From contig NZ_CP097160.1 of NCBI RefSeq assembly GCF_023370115.1, positions 1-64,000 of the forward strand: a stretch of 64,000 nucleotides of DNA. Direction: 5' to 3'. Below, piece after piece: positions 50,992 to 60,034 of this stretch; position 1 is the stretch's first letter; each line of letters begins with the position of its first letter. Under the pieces are notes generated by a model that saw nothing but the letters and a program-made list of their open reading frames with translations, did not search any database and had not been told where the DNA came from. Position numbers and translations under genes: made by a program. This DNA is from Gulosibacter sediminis. Its GTDB lineage: Bacteria; Actinomycetota; Actinomycetes; Actinomycetales; Microbacteriaceae.

Positions 50992-52491
50992 CTAGTCGTT
51001 CTGGGGGAAACCGAGGTTGATACCGCCGTGGCTCGGGTCGAGCCAGCGGGTCGTGATCGCCTTCTGGCGGGTGAAGAAGCGCACGCCCTCAGCGCCGTGG
51101 GCCTTCGTGTCGCCGAACAGCGACTCCTTCCAACCACCGAACGAGTAGCTCGCGATGGGGACGGGGATCGGCACGTTGACGCCGATCATGCCGACCTCGA
51201 TCTCGCGCTGGAAGCGTCGGGCCGCGCCGCCATCGTTCGTGAACACGGCGGTGCCGTTGCCGAACGCACCGTTGTTGATGAGGTCGACGCCCTCGTCGAA
51301 GGAGGCGACACGCACGATCGAGAGCACGGGGCCGAAGATCTCTTCGGTGTAGACACGCGAGCTCGTGGGCACCTTGTCGATGAGGGTCGGGCCGAGCCAG
51401 AAGCCGCCCGCCTCACCGTCAACCTCGATGCCGCGGCCGTCGACGACGACATCGGCGCCGTCTTCAATCGCCACGTCGATGTAACCGGCGACCTTGTCGC
51501 GGTGCGCCTGTGTCACGAGCGGGCCCATGTCGCAGCCGCGGCGGCCGTCGCCGACGCGCAGCGTGCCCATGCGCTCGGTGATCTTCTCGATGAGCTCGTC
51601 GGCGACCGGCTCGACCGCGACGACGACCGAGATGGCCATGCAGCGTTCGCCCGCCGAGCCGAAGCCGGCGTTGATCGCCGAGTCGGCGACGAGGTCGAGG
51701 TCGGCGTCGGGCAGCACGAGCATGTGGTTCTTGGCGCCGCCGAGTGCCTGGACGCGCTTACCGTGCGCGGTGCCGGTCTCGTAGACGTAGCGCGCGATCG
51801 GCGTCGAGCCGACGAAGGAGATCGCGTCGACCTGGGGGTGCGTGAGCAGGCCGTCAACCGCGACCTTGTCGCCGTTGAGCACCGTGAAGACGCCGTCGGG
51901 GAGGCCCGCTTCCTGCCAGAGCTTTGCGATCCAGATCGCCGCCGAGGGGTCCTTCTCGGAAGGCTTGAGCACGACCGCGTTGCCGGCCGCAATGGCGATG
52001 GGGAAGAACCACATCGGCACCATGGCGGGGAAGTTGAAGGGCGAAATGATCGCCGCAACACCCACGGGCTGGTTCACCGAGTGGATGTCGAAACCGGTCG
52101 AGATCTGCTCCGAGAAGTGGCCGCGCAGGTGCGCCGTGATGCCGCAGGCGTATTCGACGACCTCCTGGCCGCGCGAGATCTCGCCGAGCGCATCGTCGAG
52201 CACCTTGCCGTGCTCGGCGGTGATGAGCTCGGCGAGCTCACCCTTGCGCGAGTCGAGCAGTTCGCGGAACTTGAAGATGACCGAGGTGCGCTTCGCGAGC
52301 GACACATCCCGCCACGAACGGTACGCCTCGTGGGCGCTCTTCACGGCGACGTCGACGTCGGTCTGCTCCGCGAGCACGACGCGCTTCGTCTCTTCGCCGA
52401 GCGCCGGGTCGAACACGGGGGCGGTGCGGGTGCCTTCGGGGGTGACTTCCTTGCCACCGATCCAGTGCGGAACAACCGGGAGGTTCGTCAT
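50992..52491 (-). CDS. mmsA: CoA-acylating (methyl)malonate-semialdehyde dehydrogenase
   Basis: 499 residues. Family signs are PFNFPAMVPMWFFPIAIAAGN, FVGSTPIARYVYETG, ALGGAKNHMLVLPDAD and GSAGERCMAIS with the catalytic Cys. It converts malonate or methylmalonate semialdehyde to acetyl- or propionyl-CoA with NAD+ and CoA. AAAGGA lies before the ATG at 52491. The upstream extension of the frame to 53004 is antisense to patD. It can finish the route that begins with a beta-alanine aminotransferase, such as the 43.3-kb gene. Divergent from patD. Confidence 0.92.
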   Translation of the reverse strand: MTNLPVVPHWIGGKEVTPEGTRTAPVFDPALGEETKRVVLAEQTDVDVAVKSAHEAYRSWRDVSLAKRTSVIFKFRELLDSRKGELAELITAEHGKVLDDALGEISRGQEVVEYACGITAHLRGHFSEQISTGFDIHSVNQPVGVAAIISPFNFPAMVPMWFFPIAIAAGNAVVLKPSEKDPSAAIWIAKLWQEAGLPDGVFTVLNGDKVAVDGLLTHPQVDAISFVGSTPIARYVYETGTAHGKRVQALGGAKNHMLVLPDADLDLVADSAINAGFGSAGERCMAISVVVAVEPVADELIEKITERMGTLRVGDGRRGCDMGPLVTQAHRDKVAGYIDVAIEDGADVVVDGRGIEVDGEAGGFWLGPTLIDKVPTSSRVYTEEIFGPVLSIVRVASFDEGVDLINNGAFGNGTAVFTNDGGAARRFQREIEVGMIGVNVPIPVPIASYSFGGWKESLFGDTKAHGAEGVRFFTRQKAITTRWLDPSHGGINLGFPQND

Positions 52492-52654
52492 GAGAGTCCT
52501 TTCATCGGGTCTGTCATGGACGCTACGGCGGCCCGGGCCGCGGCAAACTGTCGGCATTGTCGATTCTTGCGGCGTTGACTGCCAAATTGTCAGCTGGCTC
52601 GCCTGGGTGATCTGCTGAGATAGGGGCACACCAGCTTTGAAAGAGTGATACGAG

Positions 52655-54151
52655 ATGTCCAAGATCGCTGAATTGACCTGGCAGCAGCCACTCAACTGGA
52701 TCGATGGCGAGTACGTGGCCGGCGCTGGCGAACGCCGCGTCGAGGTGAGCGACCCCGCGCTTGACCAGGTCATTGTCGACCAGCCGGAGGCCTCCGCCGA
52801 GCAAGTGGATGCGGCCGTTGCGGCTGCGCGTCGCGCCTTTGCCGACTGGTCTCGACGCACGCCCGGGGAGCGCAGTGACCTCATGCACGCCTGGGTGCGC
52901 GACCTGCACGAGCACGAGGATGAGCTCGCGCGCTGGGAGTCGCGCCAGTGCGGTAAGCCCCTCAAGCTGACCACGCTCTTCGACGTCGCCGGATCGATCG
53001 ACAACGTCGCCTTCTACGCGGGCGCGGCCCGCCAGCTCGAGGGCAAGGCGCAGGCCGAGTACTCGGCCGACCACACCTCGTCGATTCGCCGCGAGCCGAT
53101 CGGTGTCGTGGGGTCGATCGCGCCGTGGAACTACCCACTGCAGATGGCGGCCTGGAAGATCCTGCCCGCCGTCGCGGCCGGCAACACGATCGTGCTCAAG
53201 CCCGCTGAGATCACCCCGCTCACCTCGCTGCTGTTTGCCGAGTCGGCGGCCCGCGCGGGCATCCCCGCCGGCGTCATCAACATCGTTACCGGCGGCGGCC
53301 GTTCGGTCGGCACGCACCTCACCACGCACACCGACGTGAACATGGTCTCGTTTACCGGATCAACCGAGGTCGGTCGCTCGATCGCGTCGACGATCCCCGG
53401 CAAGCGCCTGCACCTCGAACTCGGCGGCAAGGCGCCGTTTGTGGTGTTTGACGACGCCGACCTCGACGCAGCGGCGAACGGCGCGGTGGCCGCATCCTGC
53501 ATCAACACGGGCCAGGACTGCACGGCGGCGACTCGCGCGTACGTGCACGAGTCGGTGTTCGACGAGTTCGTCGCCAAGACCGCCGCGGTGATCGACACGA
53601 TCAAGCTCGGCACGCCCGACGATGCGCAAACCGACCTCGGGCCACTCTCCTCGCGCGGCCACCAGCAGAAGGTTGCGGCGATGGTCGAGCGGGCGGCGGA
53701 TGCTGGCGCCACGATCGTGCGCGGCGGCCACGTACCCGAGGGCGACGGCTACTTCTATGAGCCGACCCTCATCACGGGCGCGACGCAGGACTCTGAGATC
53801 GTGCAGAACGAGGTCTTCGGCCCGGTGCTGGTCGTGCTGCCGTTCTCGAGCGACGACGAGGCGATCGAGCTCGCGAACGACACGCCCTACGGCCTCGCCG
53901 CATCCGCCTGGACGAGCAACGTGTACCGCGCGAACCGCGCCTCACGCGAGATCGACGCCGGCTGCGTGTGGATCAACGACCACATCCCGATCATCTCCGA
54001 GATGCCGCACGGTGGCTACAAGGCCTCTGGCTACGGCAAGGACATGTCGGCGTACTCACTCGAGGAGTACACGAACGTCAAGCACGTGATCCAGGACATC
54101 ACCGCCGTGGCGAAGAAGGACTGGCACCGCATCATTTTTGCGGGTGAGTAG
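52655..54151 (+). CDS. patD: Gamma-aminobutyraldehyde dehydrogenase
   Basis: 498 residues. Catalytic motifs are APWNYPLQMA, FTGSTEVG, ELGGKAPFVVFDDAD and GQDCTAATR with Cys. The C-terminal WINDHIPIISEMPHGGYKASGYGKDMS is characteristic of PatD/YdcW-type enzymes that make GABA from 4-aminobutanal in putrescine degradation. The weak site GAAAGAG lies before the ATG. An inverted repeat TGACTGCCAAATTGTCA at 52576-52592 in the shared promoter region may bind a regulator of this gene and mmsA. Confidence 0.9.
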   Translation: MSKIAELTWQQPLNWIDGEYVAGAGERRVEVSDPALDQVIVDQPEASAEQVDAAVAAARRAFADWSRRTPGERSDLMHAWVRDLHEHEDELARWESRQCGKPLKLTTLFDVAGSIDNVAFYAGAARQLEGKAQAEYSADHTSSIRREPIGVVGSIAPWNYPLQMAAWKILPAVAAGNTIVLKPAEITPLTSLLFAESAARAGIPAGVINIVTGGGRSVGTHLTTHTDVNMVSFTGSTEVGRSIASTIPGKRLHLELGGKAPFVVFDDADLDAAANGAVAASCINTGQDCTAATRAYVHESVFDEFVAKTAAVIDTIKLGTPDDAQTDLGPLSSRGHQQKVAAMVERAADAGATIVRGGHVPEGDGYFYEPTLITGATQDSEIVQNEVFGPVLVVLPFSSDDEAIELANDTPYGLAASAWTSNVYRANRASREIDAGCVWINDHIPIISEMPHGGYKASGYGKDMSAYSLEEYTNVKHVIQDITAVAKKDWHRIIFAGE

Positions 54152-54187
54152 CCAGCGGTCGCTCACCTTCGACCCATCTTCCGTGGC

Positions 54188-54193
54188 TACGCT
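54188..54193 (+). promoter_or_regulatory. Predicted -10 element of the ABM-domain gene (leaderless)
   Basis: TACGCT, then seven bases, then the ATG at 54201. No ribosome binding site is visible. Confidence 0.45.
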
Positions 54194-54200
54194 TCGGGGC

Positions 54201-54509
54201 ATGCCTATCGTGAAGATCAATGCCATTGAAGTGCCGGAGCAGGCGGGCCCCGAACTCGAACGCCGCTTTGCCGAGCGTGCCGGCACCGTCGAGAAGTCGC
54301 CGGGCTTCCGCGGTTTCCAGCTGCTGCGCCCGACCGCGGGCGAGACGCGCTACTTCGTGGTCACCGAGTGGGAAGACGAGGAGTCGTTCGCCGCGTGGCG
54401 CGACGGGGATGCTCGGGCCGCGCACTCGGGCGAGCACGGCAAGCCTGTGGCGAGCGGCGCGAGCCTGTTCGAGTTCGAGGTCGTACTCGATGTCGAGCCC
54501 ACCCCGTAG
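54201..54509 (+). CDS. ABM-domain monooxygenase-like protein
   Basis: 102 residues. IVKINAIEVPEQAGPELERRFAERAGTVEKSPGFRGFQLLRP and YFVVTEWEDEESFAAWRDGDA are typical of the antibiotic-biosynthesis-monooxygenase fold, and especially of the HmoB/MhuD-like heme-degrading group (the His in ARAAHSGEHG could be the heme ligand). Single domain, cytosolic. A role in heme or iron metabolism is possible. A quinol monooxygenase is the alternative. Confidence 0.75.
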   Translation: MPIVKINAIEVPEQAGPELERRFAERAGTVEKSPGFRGFQLLRPTAGETRYFVVTEWEDEESFAAWRDGDARAAHSGEHGKPVASGASLFEFEVVLDVEPTP

Positions 54510-54525
54510 GTCTTCTGCGGAGTAA

Positions 54526-55020
54526 TTACTGCACGATCTCGCGCAGCATGGCGCAGTGCTCGCGGTAGTTGTCGAGGGGCGTGATCGTTTCGCCCGCCTT
54601 GTACCGCTGCCCGAGCGCCTCCCAGCTCGTGTGCCAGGTCGTCATGGCGAGGTCGGTGATGATGAGCGTCACCGACCTCTTCAGTGAGGGGCAGTGCTCG
54701 AGCACGATCGCCTGCAGCACCTTCGACGTGCGCTGCAGCTGCGCCGCCGCCTCCTCGAGCAGGGCGGGCTCGCTCGCGAACATGAGCGCGGTGCGGATCG
54801 TGATCTGATTCCGCTCGGCCGACTCGCGGATCTCGGCCTCGAGCATCGCCTCGATCTGCTGGAGCACGCTGCTCGGCGGGCCATCGACCGGCACGAACGC
54901 CTCGATGCGGTGCTGAAAGTCGAGCTGACCGGGGATGCCGGCGTGCTCTTTGTTGTCGAAGTAGCGGAAGAACGTGCGGGCCGAGATGCCCGCCGCTTCG
55001 GCGATCTCGGCGTTCGTCAT
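54526..55020 (-). pseudogene. TetR-family regulator, truncated at the N terminus
   Basis: The frame retains 164 residues from MTNAEIAEAAGISARTFFRYFDNKEH, which are helices 2-4 of the TetR DNA-binding domain, followed by the helical ligand domain. Helix 1 and the usual 20-30 leading residues are missing. The point of loss coincides with the loss of the N terminus of the divergent transporter. The internal ATG at 55020 overlaps the transporter's ATG by 2 bases, so no promoter or ribosome binding site remains. DNA binding is likely lost. The remnant may still be translated. Confidence 0.7.
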
Positions 55021-56341
55021 GATCCTCAACGAGACGGTGCTCACCGTTGCGCTGCCGTCGCTCATGGCCGACTTCTCGATCTCGTCGCTCACCGCCGGTT
55101 GGTTCACCACGGGGTTCCTGCTCACCATGGCCATCTGCGTTCCGCTCATCGGCTACCTGATGCAGCGGTTCAACAGGAAGACGCTCTTCCTCGTCGCCAT
55201 CGTGCTCTTCGGCATCGGCACCCTTGTCGCGGCGCTCGCGACGAACTTCGAGACGATGCTCATCGCCCGCGTCGTGCAGGCGCTCGGCACCGCGGTGATC
55301 ATGCCGCTGCTCATGACCACCACCCTGCAGCGCGTTCCGGCTGAGCACCGCGGCTCGATCATGGGCCTCAACACCGTCGTCATCTCGGTCGCCCCGGCGA
55401 TCGGCCCCACCCTCGCGGGCCTCGTCATCGACGCGTTCACCTGGCACGCGCTGTTCTGGGGCATGGCGATGTTCGCCCTGCTCTCGCTCGTCGGCGGCGT
55501 CATTGCGCTGCCCGCCGGTAAGGGCCAACCCGACGGCCGCCTCGACGTCGTGTCAATCCTGCTCTCGGTCGTCGGCTTCGGCGGCTTCGTCTATGGCGTC
55601 TCGGGCATCTCGGAGATCGGCAACGGCGACTTCGTGCCGGTCATCGCCCTCGTTGTCGGCCTCTCGGCCCTGAGCGTCTTCGCGATGCGACAGCAATCGC
55701 TCGAGCGCCAGCATGCGGCGCCACTGCTCAACCTTGCCCCGCTCAAGGACGGCGTGTTCGTGCGCAGCCTGCTCATTATCGGCATCACCTTCGCCGCGAT
55801 GCTCGGCTCGGTCGTTGTGCTGCCGGTCTACCTTGAGAATGGGCTCGGCCTGAGCACCGCGGCGGTCGGCCTCTCGCTGCTGCCGGGCGGTCTCACGCAG
55901 GCGATCATCGCGCCGATCGCCGGCCGCATCTACGACCGCCAGGGCCCCGCCGTGCTTGTGATTCCCGGCGCGCTCTTGCTCACCGCCGGGCAGTGGGGCC
56001 TCGCTACCGTCGGCGCCAGCACCGAGGCGTGGTTCGTCATCCTCTGCCACTGCGTCTTCAGCGCGGGCATGGCCCTCATCATCTCGGCGCTGCTGACGCA
56101 CTCGCGCGGCTCGCTGCCGCGCGACATGTACGGCCACGGTTCGGCGATCCTCAACACGTGGCAGCAACTCGCCGGCGCCATCGGTACGGCGCTGTTCCTC
56201 ACCGCGTTCGGTATCGCACAGACTGCCTTCGGCGACGTGGCTGACGCGGGCCGCTACCCGTTCATCATCGGCGGCGTACTTACGCTGATCGCGGTCGGGC
56301 TCGCGGTGACGATCCGCAAGCATCCCGAGGCGACGGCCTAG
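55019..56341 (+). pseudogene. DHA2-family MFS drug transporter, truncated at the N terminus
   Basis: The surviving frame begins at (S)AFVMILNETVLTVALPSLMADF, which is the second half of transmembrane helix 1 in this family. The N-terminal cytoplasmic part and first half of the helix, about 20-35 residues, are absent. The remaining roughly 440 residues are intact, with LLTMAICVPLIGYLMQRFNRK, ARVVQALGTAVIMPLLM and about 13 more helices. Upstream sequence is antisense to tetR. Its stop shares CTAG with the next gene. A multidrug exporter inactivated by deletion is the simplest reading. Confidence 0.68.
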
Positions 56342-57003
56342 AGCGACTCGACCCAACCGCTCACCGCGGCCGCGAAGCGTTGCGGGTTCGTCTCGTTCCA
56401 GAGATGGCCCTCGCCGGGCACAATCTGCAGCTGCGCATCCTGCATCGACTCGACGACCTCACCCGAGCCCTTGTGGTTCGCGCGGTCGTTGCCGCCGACG
56501 AGTACAAGGGCGGGGCACTGGATGCGGTAAAGCTCAGGCCGCAGGTCGAGGCCCGACATGCCGTCGAGCACCGACAATAGGTCCTGCTTCGTAATGCCCG
56601 AGCCACCCTCCTCGATCGTCGGGCCCGCGAGGTAGCGCTCGGGCAGGGCGCTCGAGATCGTGCGCTGCATCTTCAGCAGCGCCCGGGGCGAGCGCGCGAA
56701 CGGCGCGGAGAGCACGAGGCCCTTCACCAGCCAGGGCTCGAGCGCGGCGGCGCGGATCGCTATGAGCGCCCCCACCGAGATGCCGACGAGCACGCCCTCC
56801 TCGTCGGTGCGGTCGGCGAGGTCGTCGAGCACCCACCGCGCGGCCGCGTCGAGCGAGAAACCGTCGGGTGCCGGCGCGCTGATGCCGGGGATGGTCTGGG
56901 CCACCGCATCGATGGATGCGGGGAGCTGCGCGATCACCGGATCCCACACTCGCGGCGACTGCGGTCCGGCATGAATGAATTCGACGCAGGTAGGAGAGGT
57001 CAT
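56338..57003 (-). CDS. Alpha/beta hydrolase family protein
   Basis: 221 residues. Nucleophile elbow GISVGA (Ser at about 85), acid Asp in LVGGNDRANH and catalytic His in VPGEGHLWNE. The oxyanion loop FIHAGPQSPRVWD is unusual in lacking the HG motif (HAG instead). No signal peptide. It stands alone. The substrate is unknown. It converges on the truncated MFS gene, sharing CTAG. Confidence 0.8.
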   Translation of the reverse strand: MTSPTCVEFIHAGPQSPRVWDPVIAQLPASIDAVAQTIPGISAPAPDGFSLDAAARWVLDDLADRTDEEGVLVGISVGALIAIRAAALEPWLVKGLVLSAPFARSPRALLKMQRTISSALPERYLAGPTIEEGGSGITKQDLLSVLDGMSGLDLRPELYRIQCPALVLVGGNDRANHKGSGEVVESMQDAQLQIVPGEGHLWNETNPQRFAAAVSGWVESL

Positions 57004-57035
57004 AAGCCCTATTCTTCACGGACTCACCCGGAGAG

Positions 57036-57041
57036 TAGGCT
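57036..57041 (+). promoter_or_regulatory. Predicted -10 element of the DMT transporter gene (leaderless)
   Basis: TAGGCT followed by six bases and GTG 57048. No ribosome binding site is visible. Confidence 0.45.
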
Positions 57042-57047
57042 CACACG

Positions 57048-57995
57048 GTGAGTGAATTGACGACCCCGCGAAGAATTGGCTTCATTCTCACTGCAGTGGC
57101 TGTCGGAATCTGCAGTGCGACCCAGGCGCGCGTGAACGGCTCGCTCGGCGCGTCGATCGCCTCCGGCGTGCACGCGGCGACAATTTCCTTCCTCGTCGGG
57201 CTGCTCGTGCTCATCCTCATCACGCTGCTCGTGCCGAGCGCGAAGCGGGGCCTTGGCTCCGTCGTCAGGGCGGTGCGCACACGCCATCTGCCCTGGTACG
57301 GCCTCGGCGGAGGCGTGCTCGGCGCCGTGTTCGTGCTCGCGCAGGGCGTCGCAGTGCCGACGCTCGGCGTCGCGATGTTCATGACCTCGATGGTGCTCGG
57401 GCAGCTGCTCGGCTCGCTGCTCGTTGACGCTACGGGCTTCCTCGGCGCTCCGAAGCGCAACCTCTCGGTGTTCCGTGTCGCCGGAGCCATCCTGACCGGC
57501 ATCGCGGTCGTGGTGATTGGCCTCGGCACCGAACTCACCCTGGCGGCGCTGCCGCTCCTCGTGCTCGGCGTGTTCGCGGGGGCCTGTGTCTCGCTGCAGA
57601 TGGCCGTCACCGGCCTCGTCAACGTGCACTCCGGCGAGGCGGTCGCACCCGGCCTCATTAACTTCTTCGTCGGCGCCGTGGTGCTCGCGCTCGCGGCGGT
57701 GCTCGCGCAGGCCGCCGGATGGGTCGCTCCAGCACCGCTGCCTGGCGCCGACGAGTGGTACCTCTATGTCGGCGGCGCCCTCGGCGTGCTCTACCTCATC
57801 GTCGTGGCGGCGGTGGTGCGCCACCTCGGCGTCTTCCTGCTCACGCTCTCGGTCGTCGCGGGCCAGCTCATCGGCGCGCTGCTGTTTGACCTCGCGGCCG
57901 GCCACGTCAGCATCCTCGTGCTCGTCGGGGTGCCGCTCGCCTTCTTGGGGATCGTGGTGGCCAACCTCAGCACGTTCCGTCGACCGGGTAACTAG
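57048..57995 (+). CDS. DMT-superfamily transporter, YdcZ (DUF606) type
   Basis: 315 residues with ten predicted transmembrane segments made of two repeated halves: each begins with a helix like ILTAVAVGICSATQARVNGSLG or LVLGVFAGACVSLQMAVTGLV and ends with a GQLLGSLLVD or GQLIGALLFDL segment. This tandem arrangement is typical of the fused YdcZ family. GTG start. The substrate is unknown. Its stop shares CTAG with the convergent serine-hydrolase fusion gene. Confidence 0.82.
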   Translation: MSELTTPRRIGFILTAVAVGICSATQARVNGSLGASIASGVHAATISFLVGLLVLILITLLVPSAKRGLGSVVRAVRTRHLPWYGLGGGVLGAVFVLAQGVAVPTLGVAMFMTSMVLGQLLGSLLVDATGFLGAPKRNLSVFRVAGAILTGIAVVVIGLGTELTLAALPLLVLGVFAGACVSLQMAVTGLVNVHSGEAVAPGLINFFVGAVVLALAAVLAQAAGWVAPAPLPGADEWYLYVGGALGVLYLIVVAAVVRHLGVFLLTLSVVAGQLIGALLFDLAAGHVSILVLVGVPLAFLGIVVANLSTFRRPGN

Positions 57996-60034
57996 CGCAG
58001 CGCATCCCCGTCGAGGTGCAGCCGCGTGACGAAATCGTCAACGGCCTGCCTCGTGGCGGGCTCGACCGGCCGCTCGAGGTCGCAGCCGAACACCGCGAAC
58101 ACGAGTTCGCGACCGCCGACCGTGCGCACCACGCCGGCGAGGGAGTGCACGGAGTTAATGAACCCGGTCTTCGCCGCCACGGCGTCACCGACGACCCGGT
58201 TCGCGCCGACGAAGCGGTTCGCCGCCATGGTGCTGCCAGTGCGCATGAGCCGTTCGGCCATGAGCCCGGCCGCGCCGTCGCCGCGGTGACCGCGCCGCAA
58301 TAGCGCGGCGATCGTGCGGGGTGTCACGCGGTTTTCGTCGCTGAGTCCCGAGCCGTCAACGATGTTTGCCGTTGCAACGTCGAGCCCGAGTTCGGCCGCG
58401 ACGGCCGTGAGCTCGCGATGCACCGAGGCGAACGAGGCGTCACCGCCGCGGGCGATGGCGACGAGCTTGCCGAGCGCCTCCGACAGGGCATTGTCGCTTG
58501 AGCGGAGAATCTCGCGCACGAGCTGTTCCACCGGGGCCGACTCGACCCGGGCAAGCTCTTCGCCGGGGAACTCCTCGTCGGCTCGGGCCCGACGCACCTC
58601 GGGGCCGCCGAGCAGCGCCGAGAAGTGTTTGGCGACGCGCGCGACGGGGTCGTCGGTGCGAGGGCTGTCGTCGAGCACCGGATCGTCGCGGTCGCCATCG
58701 ACCTGGAGGGCGGAGATAAACGGGATATAGCCTTCGGGTGAGCGCCCCTCGACGTCCCATGACGCATGCCACTCGGCGCCAGCGAAGAGGCGATCATCGA
58801 GCACGACGCGGGTCACTTCGCCGATGCGCTCGCGGACCGCGGCGGCGAGCTCGTCGAGGTGCGCGGGGTGCGGATAGAACGTCGGTTGGCCGCTCGGCAC
58901 GCGGCTGAGGGTGACATCGCCGCCGCCCACGAGCACGATCTCCCCTGGCTCGCGCCCGGTGAGCACGCGCGTCGGGATGCGGTGCTCCGGCCCGAGCACG
59001 TGCAGCGCGGCGGTGCCGGTGACCGTCTTCATGACGCTCGCGGTGGGCGTCGGCTCGTCAGGCTTGCGGGCGAGGAGCTCCTCACCTGAGGCGGCGTCGA
59101 TGACGAGGTAGCGCGCATCCCGCAGCCGGGCGTCGGCGGCGGCCGCCCGGATGCGCTCGAGCGAGGGAGCGGCGACAGGGGCAGCCAGAGGTGCGCTCGC
59201 GTGCAGTTCGCGGCGCTTCGGCCGCGGGTCGACCCAGCCGAGCGCGTCGCCGATGAGGAGGCCGATCTCGGCCATCGTCTCGAGCACGGGGCCGCGGGCG
59301 TCCTCGCCCCGATCCCACTGTGCCAGCACGGCGAAGGCAATGCGCCGGGTCGGTGACATGACGACGCCGATGTCGGCGCGCACCGTCGACACGGTGCCGG
59401 TCTTGTTCCAAAACCACACGCCATTGTCGAAGGTGTTGTGGTCGGGTCCGTCGAGGTCGAACACCGAACCGACCATCGAGAGGTCCATGCCCGCGCCGAA
59501 CCAACCGCGCAGCACATCCGCCGACGCCGCCGAGAGGTCGTCGCCGCGTTGCACGCGCGCGACGAAGTCGACGAGCTCACTCGCGTTGCCCTCCGAGAGG
59601 CGCGGCGCCATGCCGGGCGGAATGGGCCAGCGAATGATGTCGTTGAGCCGCGAGCGTTTGTAACCGAGCGCGCGGGTGTGCTCGGTCACCGCATCCAACC
59701 CCACGACCCGCGCGAGCGTGTTCGTCGCGAAATTGTCGCTCACGGCACCGATGAGCGCGCCGAGGTCGTAGAGCGAGAGCGTCGGCTGTTGCAGCAGCTG
59801 CCAGATGCCCGAGCCGCCAATCTTCTCGCTCGGCCGGCGCGCGACGACCTCGTCGAGCGAACGCGTGCCCTCGTCGACCTCGCGGAGCAGGCGATGCAAG
59901 AGAAACACCTTGCCGATGCTCGCGGTGCTGAGCACGCGGTCGGGCGTGTGGCTCAGCAGCTCCTCGCCCGTGTCGATGTCGCGCACGAGCACCGACCAGC
60001 GGCAGCCGAAGTCGTTGGGAAAACTGATGGTCAT
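57992..60034 (-). CDS. Fusion of beta-lactamase-like hydrolase and S13 D-Ala-D-Ala carboxypeptidase, no signal peptide
   Basis: 680 residues with two penicillin-recognising catalytic domains. Domain 1 (about 1-280): Ser39-Ile-Gly-Lys42, SDN 99-101, KTG 211-213, with no obvious class A Glu166 loop. A linker of about 15 residues (SAPLAAPVAAPS) leads to domain 2 (about 295-680): Ser333-Val-Met-Lys336, SDN 513-515 and KTG 622-624, with the inserted domains of PBP4/DacB-type peptidases (LDDRLFAGAEWHASWDVEG). The N terminus MTISFPNDFGCRWSVLV has no secretion signal, although both families normally act outside. It starts in the stop of the upstream gene, ATGA overlap, at the end of the importer operon. 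Confidence 0.85.
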   Translation of the reverse strand: MTISFPNDFGCRWSVLVRDIDTGEELLSHTPDRVLSTASIGKVFLLHRLLREVDEGTRSLDEVVARRPSEKIGGSGIWQLLQQPTLSLYDLGALIGAVSDNFATNTLARVVGLDAVTEHTRALGYKRSRLNDIIRWPIPPGMAPRLSEGNASELVDFVARVQRGDDLSAASADVLRGWFGAGMDLSMVGSVFDLDGPDHNTFDNGVWFWNKTGTVSTVRADIGVVMSPTRRIAFAVLAQWDRGEDARGPVLETMAEIGLLIGDALGWVDPRPKRRELHASAPLAAPVAAPSLERIRAAAADARLRDARYLVIDAASGEELLARKPDEPTPTASVMKTVTGTAALHVLGPEHRIPTRVLTGREPGEIVLVGGGDVTLSRVPSGQPTFYPHPAHLDELAAAVRERIGEVTRVVLDDRLFAGAEWHASWDVEGRSPEGYIPFISALQVDGDRDDPVLDDSPRTDDPVARVAKHFSALLGGPEVRRARADEEFPGEELARVESAPVEQLVREILRSSDNALSEALGKLVAIARGGDASFASVHRELTAVAAELGLDVATANIVDGSGLSDENRVTPRTIAALLRRGHRGDGAAGLMAERLMRTGSTMAANRFVGANRVVGDAVAAKTGFINSVHSLAGVVRTVGGRELVFAVFGCDLERPVEPATRQAVDDFVTRLHLDGDALR

